DNA of 13,830 nt from Tritrichomonas foetus. Lineage: Eukaryota > Parabasalia > Tritrichomonadida > Tritrichomonadidae. Positions within the stretch are counted from its first letter, which is position 1. Every line of letters begins with the position of its first letter. The position numbers and the translations under genes are program-made. The DNA lies in contig MLAK01001314.1 of NCBI GenBank assembly GCA_001839685.1, positions 1 through 13,830 on the forward strand. The letters run 5' to 3'. Under the pieces are notes generated by a model. It had not been told where the DNA came from and did no database searches. It was given only the letters and a program-made list of their open reading frames with translations. Positions 1 to 6,812 of this stretch are shown one piece after another.

Positions 1-1204
1 AATTCCATCCCTTGGAGATTTTTTTTTTTTTTTTCTTTTTCACTAATAATTTTTAAAAATTATCACCATCACTTAATGTTGTGATGCTTTAACATGTGCA
101 TAAATTTCTGGAAAAAGGGTTACTCATCGTTGGATGAAAGATTTTGCCATCACAATACGATAAATTGTCACTGGCAGTTTGTCACAGCTTTTTCAAAGGA
201 AAACACTATTCAATTACGAATAATTTTGTGACGCCTTATGAGATAATTAATTGGCTAGCCAATCTTCCGATTCTAACAGAAATTTGAGATGATATTAATT
301 TTGACAGTATTTCTTAACTATAACTAAACCATGATCTTGCCACATTAAATGAGAAAAAACAAAAGAAACATCCCAGAAAATTTCAGGTATAAATTTGTCT
401 CAATTATTCAAATCACTGGTGAAATTCTCTCAATTTGAAAGATAGCTTTATCCACCAAATAATTGATAGTTGACCAAAATGTTTTATATAAATTTAATAT
501 GAGATTATCATAGATAGAAATAATGTTTGACAAATTGACAAATATCAAAATTTCTTTTTCAAGGAAAATTTCCTGATTATATATTTTTTCTTCGTTCTCG
601 AATAAAATATCATTACCTTCATGTATAAGGCGTATTCTGACTTTGAGTTGTTTTTCATGATACTTCAAAAATTTGCTGTAAAAAGGAAAATGCATTCAAA
701 AAAAAAAACTTTTTGAATGAAAACAGCGTTGAATGAAAAGTTGAGATCGAAACCTGTTTCAGGATTATTCGCTATTTTTCATGCATACGATAATTTTTAT
801 GTTTGAAAATCTATGTCTTCACAAACATTCATTCGAAAAACTAATCAGAGAGATCAAATTGTGAAATTCTTATAGTAAACATTTGATTCAGTATTGAAAA
901 ACTACTTTCAATTTCCATAGATTCTGAGGTTTTCTGTTAACTCCTAATATTTTAATAGGAATTTATGAGAATTTATCGTACGATTTTCAAGATAAAGCAT
1001 CTATATTCAAAATTGAAATGACGAGGAGTGGTCATTTTTGATAGAAATATTTGAATAAATTTGAATATATCATCAATATTTGAAAACGATATTTTATTTT
1101 TAAGAAAATTTGAAAAAATAACTATTCTTAAAGCAAGACAAAATTGAATAATCACATCATATTTTCAATGAAAATCTTATTAATGAAAATTTTAGCGATT
1201 TATA
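1..1204. other. AT-rich spacer, no convincing gene
   Basis: This stretch has many stops in all frames and shows no recognisable protein, tRNA or repeat family. It begins near a 16-base T run (19-34). Only one small minus-strand ORF (408-695) is long enough to mention. The left end may lie downstream of a gene outside the window, but nothing here shows it. Confidence 0.6.
408..695 (-). CDS. Doubtful small ORF, 95 aa, unrecognised
   Basis: The frame starts with ATG and has a TCATT initiator-like site (716-720, minus strand) about 23 nt upstream, the spacing seen at better genes here. The protein is rich in Ile, Leu, Asn and Lys, with a charged first half and a hydrophobic second half (about residues 47-80). 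I recognise no domain. In DNA this AT-rich a 95-codon frame can arise by chance, so it may be spurious or the remnant of a longer gene. The start context is its only real support. Confidence 0.2.
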   Translation of the reverse strand: MHFPFYSKFLKYHEKQLKVRIRLIHEGNDILFENEEKIYNQEIFLEKEILIFVNLSNIISIYDNLILNLYKTFWSTINYLVDKAIFQIERISPVI

Positions 1205-1210
1205 TCATTT
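1205..1210 (+). promoter_or_regulatory. Trichomonad-type initiator upstream of PGDH
   Basis: TCATTT matches the trichomonad core promoter TCA+1-Py-(T/A). If the A at 1207 is +1, the 5' leader to the ATG at 1226 is 19 nt, typical for trichomonads. It supports 1226 over the earlier in-frame TTG at 1217. The motif is seen; the function is inferred. Confidence 0.6.
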
Positions 1211-1225
1211 TTATTTTTGGAAAAT

Positions 1226-2410
1226 ATGGTTAAGATCCTTATTGCTGACTCCCTTTCTTCAAATGTTATTAAGTCCCTTGAGGAATCGGGTTATCAAGTT
1301 CACTATGATCCCTCATTGTCAGATAAAACATTGGTGCATGAGATTCCAGAATACAACATTTTGGTAGTTAGGAGCACCAAAGTAACGCGTAGTGCAATTG
1401 AGGCAGCTAAAAATCTTGGCTTGATTGTTCGTGCTGGTGCAGGTGTAAATACAATCGACATAAAAGCTGCGTCTGAGTATGGAATACTTGTGACCAACAC
1501 GCCAGGATGTAATGCAGATGCTGTTGCTGAACTTGCAATGGGTCACATCATTGCCTGTGATCGCCAAATTGTTGCCAACACGAATGACCTTCGAAATGGA
1601 CAATGGACAAAAAAGAACTACTTAGACAGCCCTGGATTAAAAGGTAAAACACTTGGTCTTCTTGGTGCCGGCAATGTTTCTCAAAGACTGGTGAACATTG
1701 CGCATGGCGCAGGAATGAATGTCATCATTTGGTCATATTTCTTTGATGATAATGACGCCAAAAAGATGGGAGTTACTCGTGTTCTTGATAAAATGGATGT
1801 TGCTAGAAATTCCGATGTGATTTCTATTCATATTCCTTATATGAAAGAAACACATCACTCAATTTCAACAGAATTCTTTGATGCAATGAAACCAGGAGCT
1901 ATCTTTATCAATACTGCTCGTGGTGAAATTGTTGACACTCCAGCGATGATCAATGCTATCAACAATAAAGGAATTCGTGTTGGTATTGATGTTTTCGAAG
2001 ATGAGCCAACTTTTTCACTCGGTGATTTTAATCATTCTGAACTTGCTAAACTGGTTTGTTCTGCTACATGTCATATTGGTGGATCAACACAACAAGCATC
2101 AGAATTAATTGCTCAGGAAACAATAAATATTGTAAACACCTTTGTAAAAACAGGTGAAGCACTTCATTGTGTAAACATTGAAGCGAAACCAAAATGTGAT
2201 CATGTTTTAGCAATCAGGCATAAAGGTGTTCTTGCTAACATTATTCAAACTATATGCGAATATGGTGGTGAAATTCTGTCGGTGAATAATCAAATTCTTT
2301 CTGGAGGAGAAAGCTGCACTTGCTCAATTCGAATGAAATGCAAGTTACCATTGGATGACCAAATATCAGCAATTGATGGTGTTTTTAGTGCAACAACAAG
2401 CGAAAATTAA
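1226..2410 (+). CDS. serA: D-3-phosphoglycerate dehydrogenase (394 aa, ACT-like C-terminus)
   Basis: Oxidises 3-phosphoglycerate to 3-phosphohydroxypyruvate, the first step of the phosphorylated serine pathway. In Trichomonas vaginalis cysteine synthase is reported to use O-phosphoserine, so in a trichomonad this enzyme probably feeds cysteine as much as serine (inference). The substrate domain is about 1-98 and 290-310. The Rossmann domain (about 99-289) has GAGNVS at 147-152, where the third glycine of GxGxxG is Ser152. The D-2-hydroxyacid dehydrogenase catalytic residues are present: Arg232 in NTARG, Glu260 in FEDEP and His283 in CHIGGST. Residues 325-392 resemble an ACT domain (GVLANI, YGGEI). 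The usual Asp after the second Rossmann strand is Ser170, and the serine-binding His/Asn of the E. coli ACT domain appear to be Ala329/Arg331. The start is the first ATG; the frame extends 9 nt further up only through a TTG. No intron. Confidence 0.95.
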   Translation: MVKILIADSLSSNVIKSLEESGYQVHYDPSLSDKTLVHEIPEYNILVVRSTKVTRSAIEAAKNLGLIVRAGAGVNTIDIKAASEYGILVTNTPGCNADAVAELAMGHIIACDRQIVANTNDLRNGQWTKKNYLDSPGLKGKTLGLLGAGNVSQRLVNIAHGAGMNVIIWSYFFDDNDAKKMGVTRVLDKMDVARNSDVISIHIPYMKETHHSISTEFFDAMKPGAIFINTARGEIVDTPAMINAINNKGIRVGIDVFEDEPTFSLGDFNHSELAKLVCSATCHIGGSTQQASELIAQETINIVNTFVKTGEALHCVNIEAKPKCDHVLAIRHKGVLANIIQTICEYGGEILSVNNQILSGGESCTCSIRMKCKLPLDDQISAIDGVFSATTSEN

Positions 2411-3056
2411 ATTAAATAGAATCTAGAATGCGTAAATAATAATTAATTTTAAATAAAATTAATTGAAAACCAACAAAACTTTATCTTTCACGGTTTTCTT
2501 TTTCGAATTACTTATTTAACTTTTAAATAAATCATGTTTAGGAATTTTTTAGATTAGAAATTGATGATATTTTTGTCATTTGATATAAATCAAACTTTAT
2601 TTCATGTAGTAAAACTTAGTCATGAAATGAAACATGATTTCACAAACAATTTATGAAAAGAAGAATTTATTTGTCGAAAACAAGCGCACATTCACACTTA
2701 ATATGTTCTAACGAAAATGAATCTTTTATTTTTCCTAAATAGATGAAGATAAAGTCAACATTCTCATAGTATTGATTTGATGCTTGGAATATTATTTCAC
2801 TAATATTATTATATATCAATCGACACTACTACCCAGAATTAGTCCGTCAATGTTGAAAAACAGGAATCACCTTGGTTTTACCTTACAATTTTAGAAGGAA
2901 CAATATAACAATGATATTTGGCACAAGTGGCTTTACTAAAAACTCTGAATGAATAATTGTCAAACTTTGGGCTCACTTCGAGCCATAATCGAAACTTTCC
3001 ATTTTATTTTCAAAAAAGAGAGATTTTGAAGAAAAAAGTTTATTTTAAAATAAAAA
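2411..3056. other. Spacer between convergent genes
   Basis: No open frame of note, no tRNA and no clear repeat. It must hold the 3' ends of PGDH (+) and the CHMP1-like gene (-). The PGDH stop lies in TAAATTAAAT, so a UAAA element, the trichomonad polyadenylation signal, overlaps the stop codon. On the other side TAAAATAAA (minus strand, about 3041-3051) follows the CHMP1 stop closely. Confidence 0.6.
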
Positions 3057-3614
3057 TTAAGATGGTTGAGCCACAGCATGATTTGTTTGTGCTTGAGCCG
3101 GAACCGCACTCGTTGGAATTACTGGCGCATTCATGAGAGATTCTGTCATCACCTCGTTATCCAAATCGTTGAGTAAGGACTCACAATTGGCCTCCAGATC
3201 GGCATCTGCTGGTGCAAGAATTTGGTGAGCTTCTTGGGTCTTTCCACGAATCTGATCATATTTCAATGTCATCATTGCGATTTTTTCGAGGTCCATTTTT
3301 CCGATATATTTCTCCATCTCTTTGACAGCAGTATTAAGAGTCTTCGCCATTTTCGCCTGAACTTCGGCCATTCGTAAATCAGCCACCATTTGGGAGACGC
3401 GGGCTGCATTTTCTCGTAAAAACTGAGCGTGCTGAGATGAGCGAACTGAATTTGTGGCATGGAGTTGAGCGAAGTTTCGTTCTCCTTTGGCCAAATGACG
3501 TTTTGCTATTCCTCGTTCTTTATTGGCTGCTTTTTCTTCGCGTTCGGCTTGCTTCATTAGCATTTTCTCTTGAAATCGTAGCTGAAATATAATTTCTTGT
3601 TGTTTATCCGCCAT
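3057..3614 (-). CDS. CHMP1/Did2-like ESCRT-III subunit (185 aa)
   Basis: ESCRT-III proteins polymerise on endosomal and other membranes for bud-neck scission; CHMP1/Did2 helps recruit and regulate the Vps4 ATPase. The N-terminus carries the CHMP1 pattern: FQLRFQEKMLMKQAER (10-25) matches the family's FQLKF...L.K.A opening, followed by a basic Lys/Arg/Ala-rich helical core to about 105. MDLEKI at 107-112 matches the MDLQKV landmark of CHMP1. The second half turns acidic (DADLEANCESLLNDLDNEV, 137-155), as expected for an autoinhibited Snf7-fold protein. The length is close to the usual 196-200 aa, but the end is Ala/Pro/Gln-rich and I see no C-terminal MIM1 helix (L..RL..L+). The start is the first ATG, with an initiator 13 nt upstream. 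Confidence 0.88.
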   Translation of the reverse strand: MADKQQEIIFQLRFQEKMLMKQAEREEKAANKERGIAKRHLAKGERNFAQLHATNSVRSSQHAQFLRENAARVSQMVADLRMAEVQAKMAKTLNTAVKEMEKYIGKMDLEKIAMMTLKYDQIRGKTQEAHQILAPADADLEANCESLLNDLDNEVMTESLMNAPVIPTSAVPAQAQTNHAVAQPS

Positions 3615-3624
3615 TATTTAAGAA

Positions 3625-3629
3625 AATGA
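3625..3629 (-). promoter_or_regulatory. Initiator of the CHMP1-like gene
   Basis: Read on the minus strand this is TCATT followed by TTC. With +1 opposite 3627 the 5' leader is 13 nt. It fits the trichomonad initiator and the spacing seen at PGDH. Confidence 0.55.
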
Positions 3630-3764
3630 AAACTTTTTTCGTAAAGAAATTTTGAATATTTGAAGATGCCGATGGTATTTTCAGTGAAAAAGTTCTTTGT
3701 TTTTCACAAAAGCTCACAATATGCAATTTTTGCCAATTCTAACCGTCAATTCCGGTCAATGAGT

Positions 3765-4073
3765 TCATATTGAATTCAAAAAGTGTGACAAAAAATAAAA
3801 TAATAATCGAATCAACCTTTCATTGAATGATATAATCATATGTGAGAGATTCTTTATGTGTTGACATCGAATTAGTATATTGATTGGAGTAGTAATATTG
3901 ATTGGAGTAGTAATATTGATTGGAGTAGTAATATTGATTGAAGGAGTAATGTTGATTGGAGCAGTAATTTTCATTTCATTAGAAAAAGATATCGTGTTCT
4001 GTGCGCATAGCAACAAAATTAAAAGAAAAATAAAAAATGATTCATACAAACTAAATTTAGAGAATTTGCGCAT
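3765..4073 (-). CDS. Possible secreted peptide with NIT hexapeptide repeats (102 aa)
   Basis: I recognise no family. The N-terminus looks like a signal peptide: basic residues Arg2, Lys3, Lys6, a hydrophobic core FFIFLLILLLCAQ (13-25) and a polar stretch after it. Residues 38-66 are tandem P-I-N-I-T-T units, encoded by the 18-nt minisatellite at 3877-3966. Four units contain an N-I-T sequon (Asn41, 47, 53, 59). The tail (about 87-102) is hydrophobic. If real, the product would be secreted or surface-bound and heavily N-glycosylated (inference). Against it: no TCA-type initiator lies close upstream, the region is AT-rich, and the 18-nt repeat is open on both strands. It lies between two minus-strand genes in the same orientation. 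Confidence 0.35.
   Translation of the reverse strand: MRKFSKFSLYESFFIFLLILLLCAQNTISFSNEMKITAPINITPSINITTPINITTPINITTPINILIRCQHIKNLSHMIISFNERLIRLLFYFLSHFLNSI
3877..3966. repeat. 18-nt minisatellite, five tandem units
   Basis: Five consecutive 18-nt units of ATATTGATTGGAGTAGTA start at 3877, 3895, 3913, 3931 and 3949. Units 1-3 are identical, unit 4 differs at two positions (GAAGGAG) and unit 5 at two (ATGTTG, GCAGTA). Being a multiple of three, the unit keeps the minus-strand frame open and encodes a six-residue repeat. Copy number may vary between strains. Confidence 0.95.
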
Positions 4074-4185
4074 TTTCGTTTATTTTTAATTTTTTATAGC
4101 AATTTTTTTTAAAATTTCACGATTTTAATTAATACCACTATCAATTCATTCAAACTTTATTATTTTCGATGGCAGTTCCATTCAT

Positions 4186-4722
4186 TTATTCCATCGGAAT
4201 GAGCCTTTCAAGTTTTTCATTTTGCGAATAAATAATTTCCAATTTTTCTTGTGTTTTCTCTTTCTCCGCTTCAAGGTCGCTGTTTTCTTGCCTGATCCTA
4301 TCCAGCTTCTTTCGCAGTCTTCCAATTTCGCGGTTAAGATCTTCGTCCGACGTCGAATCCAAATCGATTTTCCAGTTATTCTCGTCATCGTTTGCTGTTC
4401 CGAATTCTTTTTGAATGCTTAAATGGTTCTGTAATAAAAAGTTCATTTCGGAAGTGAGATTCGATAAATAATCTTTCGTGGCGCGATCTTGAGCAGATTT
4501 GACAATGGCATCATAGCTACGATTGGTTAAAACGGAAAGGAGCTTCTGATCGATTGATCCGTTTATTGCTTCTTCTGGCGAAATGAAAGTTGATGTGATA
4601 GATTTGACATCGGCTTCTCTTTCCTTCAATCTCCTTTCGATAATTTCGTCGTCATCATACTCGTCATCGAAATTTATACCAAGCTCGGATGCTGCTTTTG
4701 TTGGTGAATTTGGATCACTCAT
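4186..4722 (-). CDS. Acidic coiled-coil protein, unrecognised (178 aa)
   Basis: I do not recognise this protein. The N-terminus is polar with an acidic patch (DDEYDDDE, 19-26). The middle (about 56-107) is predicted helical and contains an SYDAIVKSAQDRATKDYLS stretch. Residues 127-173 form a strong charged heptad-like coiled coil. There is no signal peptide or membrane segment. The composition is richer in G+C than the BTB and ankyrin genes and resembles CHMP1, which argues for a real conserved gene. The layout recalls small structural subunits such as kinetochore or tethering proteins, but no motif allows that call. It ends in TAAATG, so a UAAA polyadenylation element overlaps the stop. The upstream sequence has TTCAAAA about 27 nt before the ATG, a weaker initiator match. 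Confidence 0.8.
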   Translation of the reverse strand: MSDPNSPTKAASELGINFDDEYDDDEIIERRLKEREADVKSITSTFISPEEAINGSIDQKLLSVLTNRSYDAIVKSAQDRATKDYLSNLTSEMNFLLQNHLSIQKEFGTANDDENNWKIDLDSTSDEDLNREIGRLRKKLDRIRQENSDLEAEKEKTQEKLEIIYSQNEKLERLIPME

Positions 4723-5061
4723 CAGTTTATTTTCTCGTTTTGAATTTATTTTAATCGTTGGAATATTTTTCTCAAAAACGTCAGAAATTTAGTGTTGAAT
4801 ATCTTTTCATCGTTATATCCAACAAAAAGTTTGATTATCTACACATATTTTCTATTCTAATCTTTTCTGTGCGTATATGGTCTTGAAATGATCACAAACT
4901 TTTTATGTGTTTATATGTTCATGAAATACGAAGAACCATATAATTACAGAAAAAGATTAAGATAGAGAATTAGAGCATTCAAAAAGTTGATTTAGAAAGC
5001 TAAAACTGTTTTCAAACAAACATATACAATTATTTGAGAAAGGATGGCCAGTTAAGTGAAT
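4723..5061. other. Spacer between divergent transcripts
   Basis: No protein gene is visible. The stretch holds the upstream region of the coiled-coil gene (minus) and of the spliced transcript (plus), plus the inverted repeat at 4851-4966. Confidence 0.6.
4851..4966. repeat. Imperfect inverted repeat, about 35-nt arms
   Basis: The left arm (about 4851-4884) and the reverse complement of the right arm (about 4931-4966) match at about 29 of 36 aligned positions with two one-base gaps; shared blocks include AATC, TTTTCTGT and TATATGG. The loop is about 46 nt. It could be a hairpin in RNA, a small foldback element or a relic of one. No flanking duplication was identified by eye. Confidence 0.7.
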
Positions 5062-5067
5062 TCACTT
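5062..5067 (+). promoter_or_regulatory. Initiator-like TCACTT before the spliced transcript
   Basis: TCACTT fits TCA+1-Py-(T/A) exactly. With +1 at 5064 the first exon would be 71 nt, ending at the GTATGT splice site at 5135. It is followed by a pyrimidine-rich stretch (TTTTCTTCCC). Confidence 0.4.
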
Positions 5068-5134
5068 TTCTTCCCGCACACATCCCGAATATTCCTTCTC
5101 TTCGTGCACCTGTAATCCAGCACTTAACGATAAA

Positions 5135-5237
5135 GTATGTTTTAAAATGATGAGCTTTACCAACGGCCAACTGTTTAATGATGAAAAAAACGGAGGCTAA
5201 GCCATCTCTGAACCTTTAAAGAATTTCTAACACACAG
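5135..5237 (+). other. Candidate trichomonad spliceosomal intron, 103 nt
   Basis: It begins with GTATGT (5135-5140), the consensus trichomonad 5' splice site, and ends with TCTAACACACAG (5226-5237), one base off the fused branch-point/3' splice motif ACTAACACACAG known from T. vaginalis. The length of 103 nt lies within the range of known trichomonad introns. Chance pairing of both motifs at this distance is unlikely even in AT-rich DNA. No other such pair was seen in the window. Confidence 0.75.
5140..5221 (+). ncRNA. Candidate intronic C/D-box snoRNA
   Basis: Inside the intron lie box C ATGATGA (5147-5153), a D'-like CTGT (5171-5174), box C' ATGATGA (5178-5184) and box D CTGA (5208-5211). 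Flanking TTTTAAA (5140-5146) and TTTAAAG (5215-5221) can pair over 7 bp (one G-U) to close the terminal stem, with three unpaired bases after box D. The order, spacing and total of about 80 nt are typical of 2'-O-methylation guide RNAs. The D guide would be the bases just before 5208 (GGCTAAGCCATCT region), the D' guide those before 5171 (ACCAACGGCCAA). I could not match either to a target from memory. The box C lies only 12 nt from the 5' splice site, which is close. Confidence 0.42.
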
Positions 5238-5312
5238 TTAATTAAATTGATTGTCGATGAAACTTCGTATAGAAATTATTTGGACTAATCGCACCCACAG
5301 TAACTAAATAAA

Positions 5313-5742
5313 GTCCACAGATGAAATGTACAACATTTTAATAAATATATCATTTTTCAACCATTTAAATTTCTTTTTTCGACTTTATTATTTGCTCATA
5401 ATTGTTGTCTATAATGAAATGCCACGGTAACATCATTGAACCGATTTTTTCCTTCTAATATTAATTCAGACTGAGCCCTGAAAAATGGAGATTAAAAACA
5501 TACTCAATCAAAATTAGCTCATATACTCTGTGAATATAATATTTATAATATATCAAAAATAAAGAAAACATGATTGTTGAATTGTATTATTCGGTAAAAA
5601 TTATCTCAAACTTGTAGAAAACAAACTATTTAATGATTTTTGTCTTTCCCAGGAATTATGAAACCTTTTATTCAATGAAAGGCATCATTCAGAACTAAAT
5701 ATTAAAATTCAAATTCGCATCAATGAATTACCGATTTAAAAT
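5313..5742. other. AT-rich spacer
   Basis: No open frame, tRNA or repeat worth naming was found between the spliced transcript and the broken gene starting at 5753. Confidence 0.55.
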
Positions 5743-5747
5743 TCACT
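5743..5747 (+). promoter_or_regulatory. Initiator-like TCACT before the broken gene
   Basis: TCACT lies with its A (5745) 8 nt before the ATG at 5753, matching the trichomonad initiator and normal leader length. It suggests that translation once began at 5753. Confidence 0.4.
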
Positions 5748-5752
5748 GAAAA

Positions 5753-6032
5753 ATGAATTTCATTGAGCAATTACAACATTTGATTGTAACTGAATTATCA
5801 GAAACATTCTCAAATCTTAAAGAAGATGATCTTGAATTAATCCCGTAACTAAGTGTTGAACATTGTGAAAACTATTAAATCACGATATTGTTTTGATCAT
5901 TATTACTTTGATTCACTTATTTCTGAAAACATTCGTTCTGTTGGTTGGTTATCTTATTCCAATCAAAATAATGGTGATATGATACACAATAATATGTCGC
6001 ATTATTATTCAATGCCTTGCGAAAAAGTTTAG
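5753..6032 (+). pseudogene. Broken 5' part of an unrecognised gene
   Basis: An ATG at 5753 with an initiator just upstream opens a 31-codon frame that stops at 5846-5848. The reading appears to continue one frame over: 5853-6029 is open for 59 codons without an early ATG and looks protein-like (a Tyr/Asp/Ser/Asn-rich stretch), then ends at an in-frame TAG (6030-6032). Beyond that TAG the same frame is open to 6809 (see the next gene). The simplest reading is a longer gene carrying a frameshift near 5840-5853 and one nonsense codon. Alternatives are chance open frames or an unrecognised short intron over the lesion. Confidence 0.4.
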
Positions 6033-6080
6033 CTTTTGAATGGAGTTCTCGTTTTATTCAAAGTGAAGAAAAAAGAAAGA

Positions 6081-6812
6081 ATGATGAATTCTTTTGAATT
6101 TGAAAACTCAGTCAGACAATTGAGTAATACTATCGATCTCATGAAGAATCAATTTACAGAAGTCATGAAATCGATAGACAAGGAACATAAAATGTATGAA
6201 GTAATTGCAGCATTAATTGGTTTCAATCCAAAAGTGGAATATCCAATGGAAATTCATATACATTCTGAAGATGGACACTATGAAACAATGCATGATTTAA
6301 TTCTGATTACCATTGAGCAGAAAAAGAAGATTCGAAAAATGAAAAAAATAATCCAATATAGAAAAGAACATATCATTACAGAACGAGATGCAAAACAACT
6401 TATTGATAAAGAGTTATTTAAATATAATACTCAAAGTGAAATGAAATCAATCCAGAAAGCAATGAATGAAATTGATAAATACACACAATTCATTAATGAA
6501 GTAGATTGGGCAGATACAAGTGATAAAACACCTATTCTTATCCAGGAAAAACTCTTGAATTGTGCCAAGATAGATAAAATATTAAATGATTTAACAAAAA
6601 GCATTATTATTGATAAAAAAAGGACATCAAATCATTCTGATGATAAGTTGCATCTATTAAACAAAGAACTGAAAAGAGTTCTAAACTCTTCAAATGATTC
6701 AAAAACTATTGATTTCATTCAAATCAATCAAGTTATAGATTACATTGAAGCAGAAATGCAGGGGAAACAACTTGATTATAATATCGAACTCAATTTTTCA
6801 AATAAGAGTTGA
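6081..6812 (+). CDS. Coiled-coil-rich protein, unrecognised (244 aa)
   Basis: I do not recognise a family. From the first ATG (6081, an ATG-ATG pair) the product is a charged, mostly helical protein rich in Lys, Ile, Asn and Asp. A first helical segment lies about residues 6-34, a short ordered region about 39-66 (ALIGFNPKVEYPMEIHIHSE), then a basic helix (about 73-95) and further amphipathic helices to the end. There is no signal peptide or membrane segment. The frame stays open upstream for 16 codons to a TAG (6030-6032), beyond which the same frame is open again, so this may be the surviving 3' part of a longer broken gene. A TCAAAG element about 24 nt upstream resembles that before the BTB gene and could be a weak initiator. 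Confidence 0.55.
   Translation: MMNSFEFENSVRQLSNTIDLMKNQFTEVMKSIDKEHKMYEVIAALIGFNPKVEYPMEIHIHSEDGHYETMHDLILITIEQKKKIRKMKKIIQYRKEHIITERDAKQLIDKELFKYNTQSEMKSIQKAMNEIDKYTQFINEVDWADTSDKTPILIQEKLLNCAKIDKILNDLTKSIIIDKKRTSNHSDDKLHLLNKELKRVLNSSNDSKTIDFIQINQVIDYIEAEMQGKQLDYNIELNFSNKS

Larger units (their letters stand above)
5064..5312 (+). ncRNA. Candidate spliced non-coding host transcript
   Basis: Inferred transcript: initiator at 5062-5067, exon 1 about 5064-5134, intron 5135-5237, exon 2 from 5238 to a TAAATAAA element at 5305-5312. Exon 1 contains no ATG before the splice site. One frame stays open across the junction in phase 0 and stops at 5286-5288, but it has no start codon. Exon 2 alone allows only a 16-codon ATG frame (from 5257). 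This favours a host transcript whose function is the intron content, although a decayed coding gene or a further upstream exon is possible. The ends are guesses from motifs. Confidence 0.35.

Noticed and set aside
271..280. TTCTAACAG resembling a short 3' splice motif
   Set aside because: No GTATGT-like donor upstream and only a partial motif.
973..1155. 60-codon minus-strand ORF in the left spacer
   Set aside because: AT-rich chance frame with no initiator and no recognisable domain.
1303..1603. Minus-strand ORFs opposite PGDH
   Set aside because: Shadows of a confidently identified gene.
3880..4089. Plus-strand ORF of 69 codons with a hydrophobic MIGVVILIGVV-type repeat
   Set aside because: It is the other strand of the 18-nt minisatellite, with no initiator; the minus-strand reading has a better signal peptide and repeat logic.
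5032..5132. Minus-strand open frame over exon 1 of the spliced transcript, reading protein-like (ITGARREGIFGM...)
   Set aside because: No known family recognised, no continuation upstream and no start context; the plus-strand splice signals are stronger evidence.
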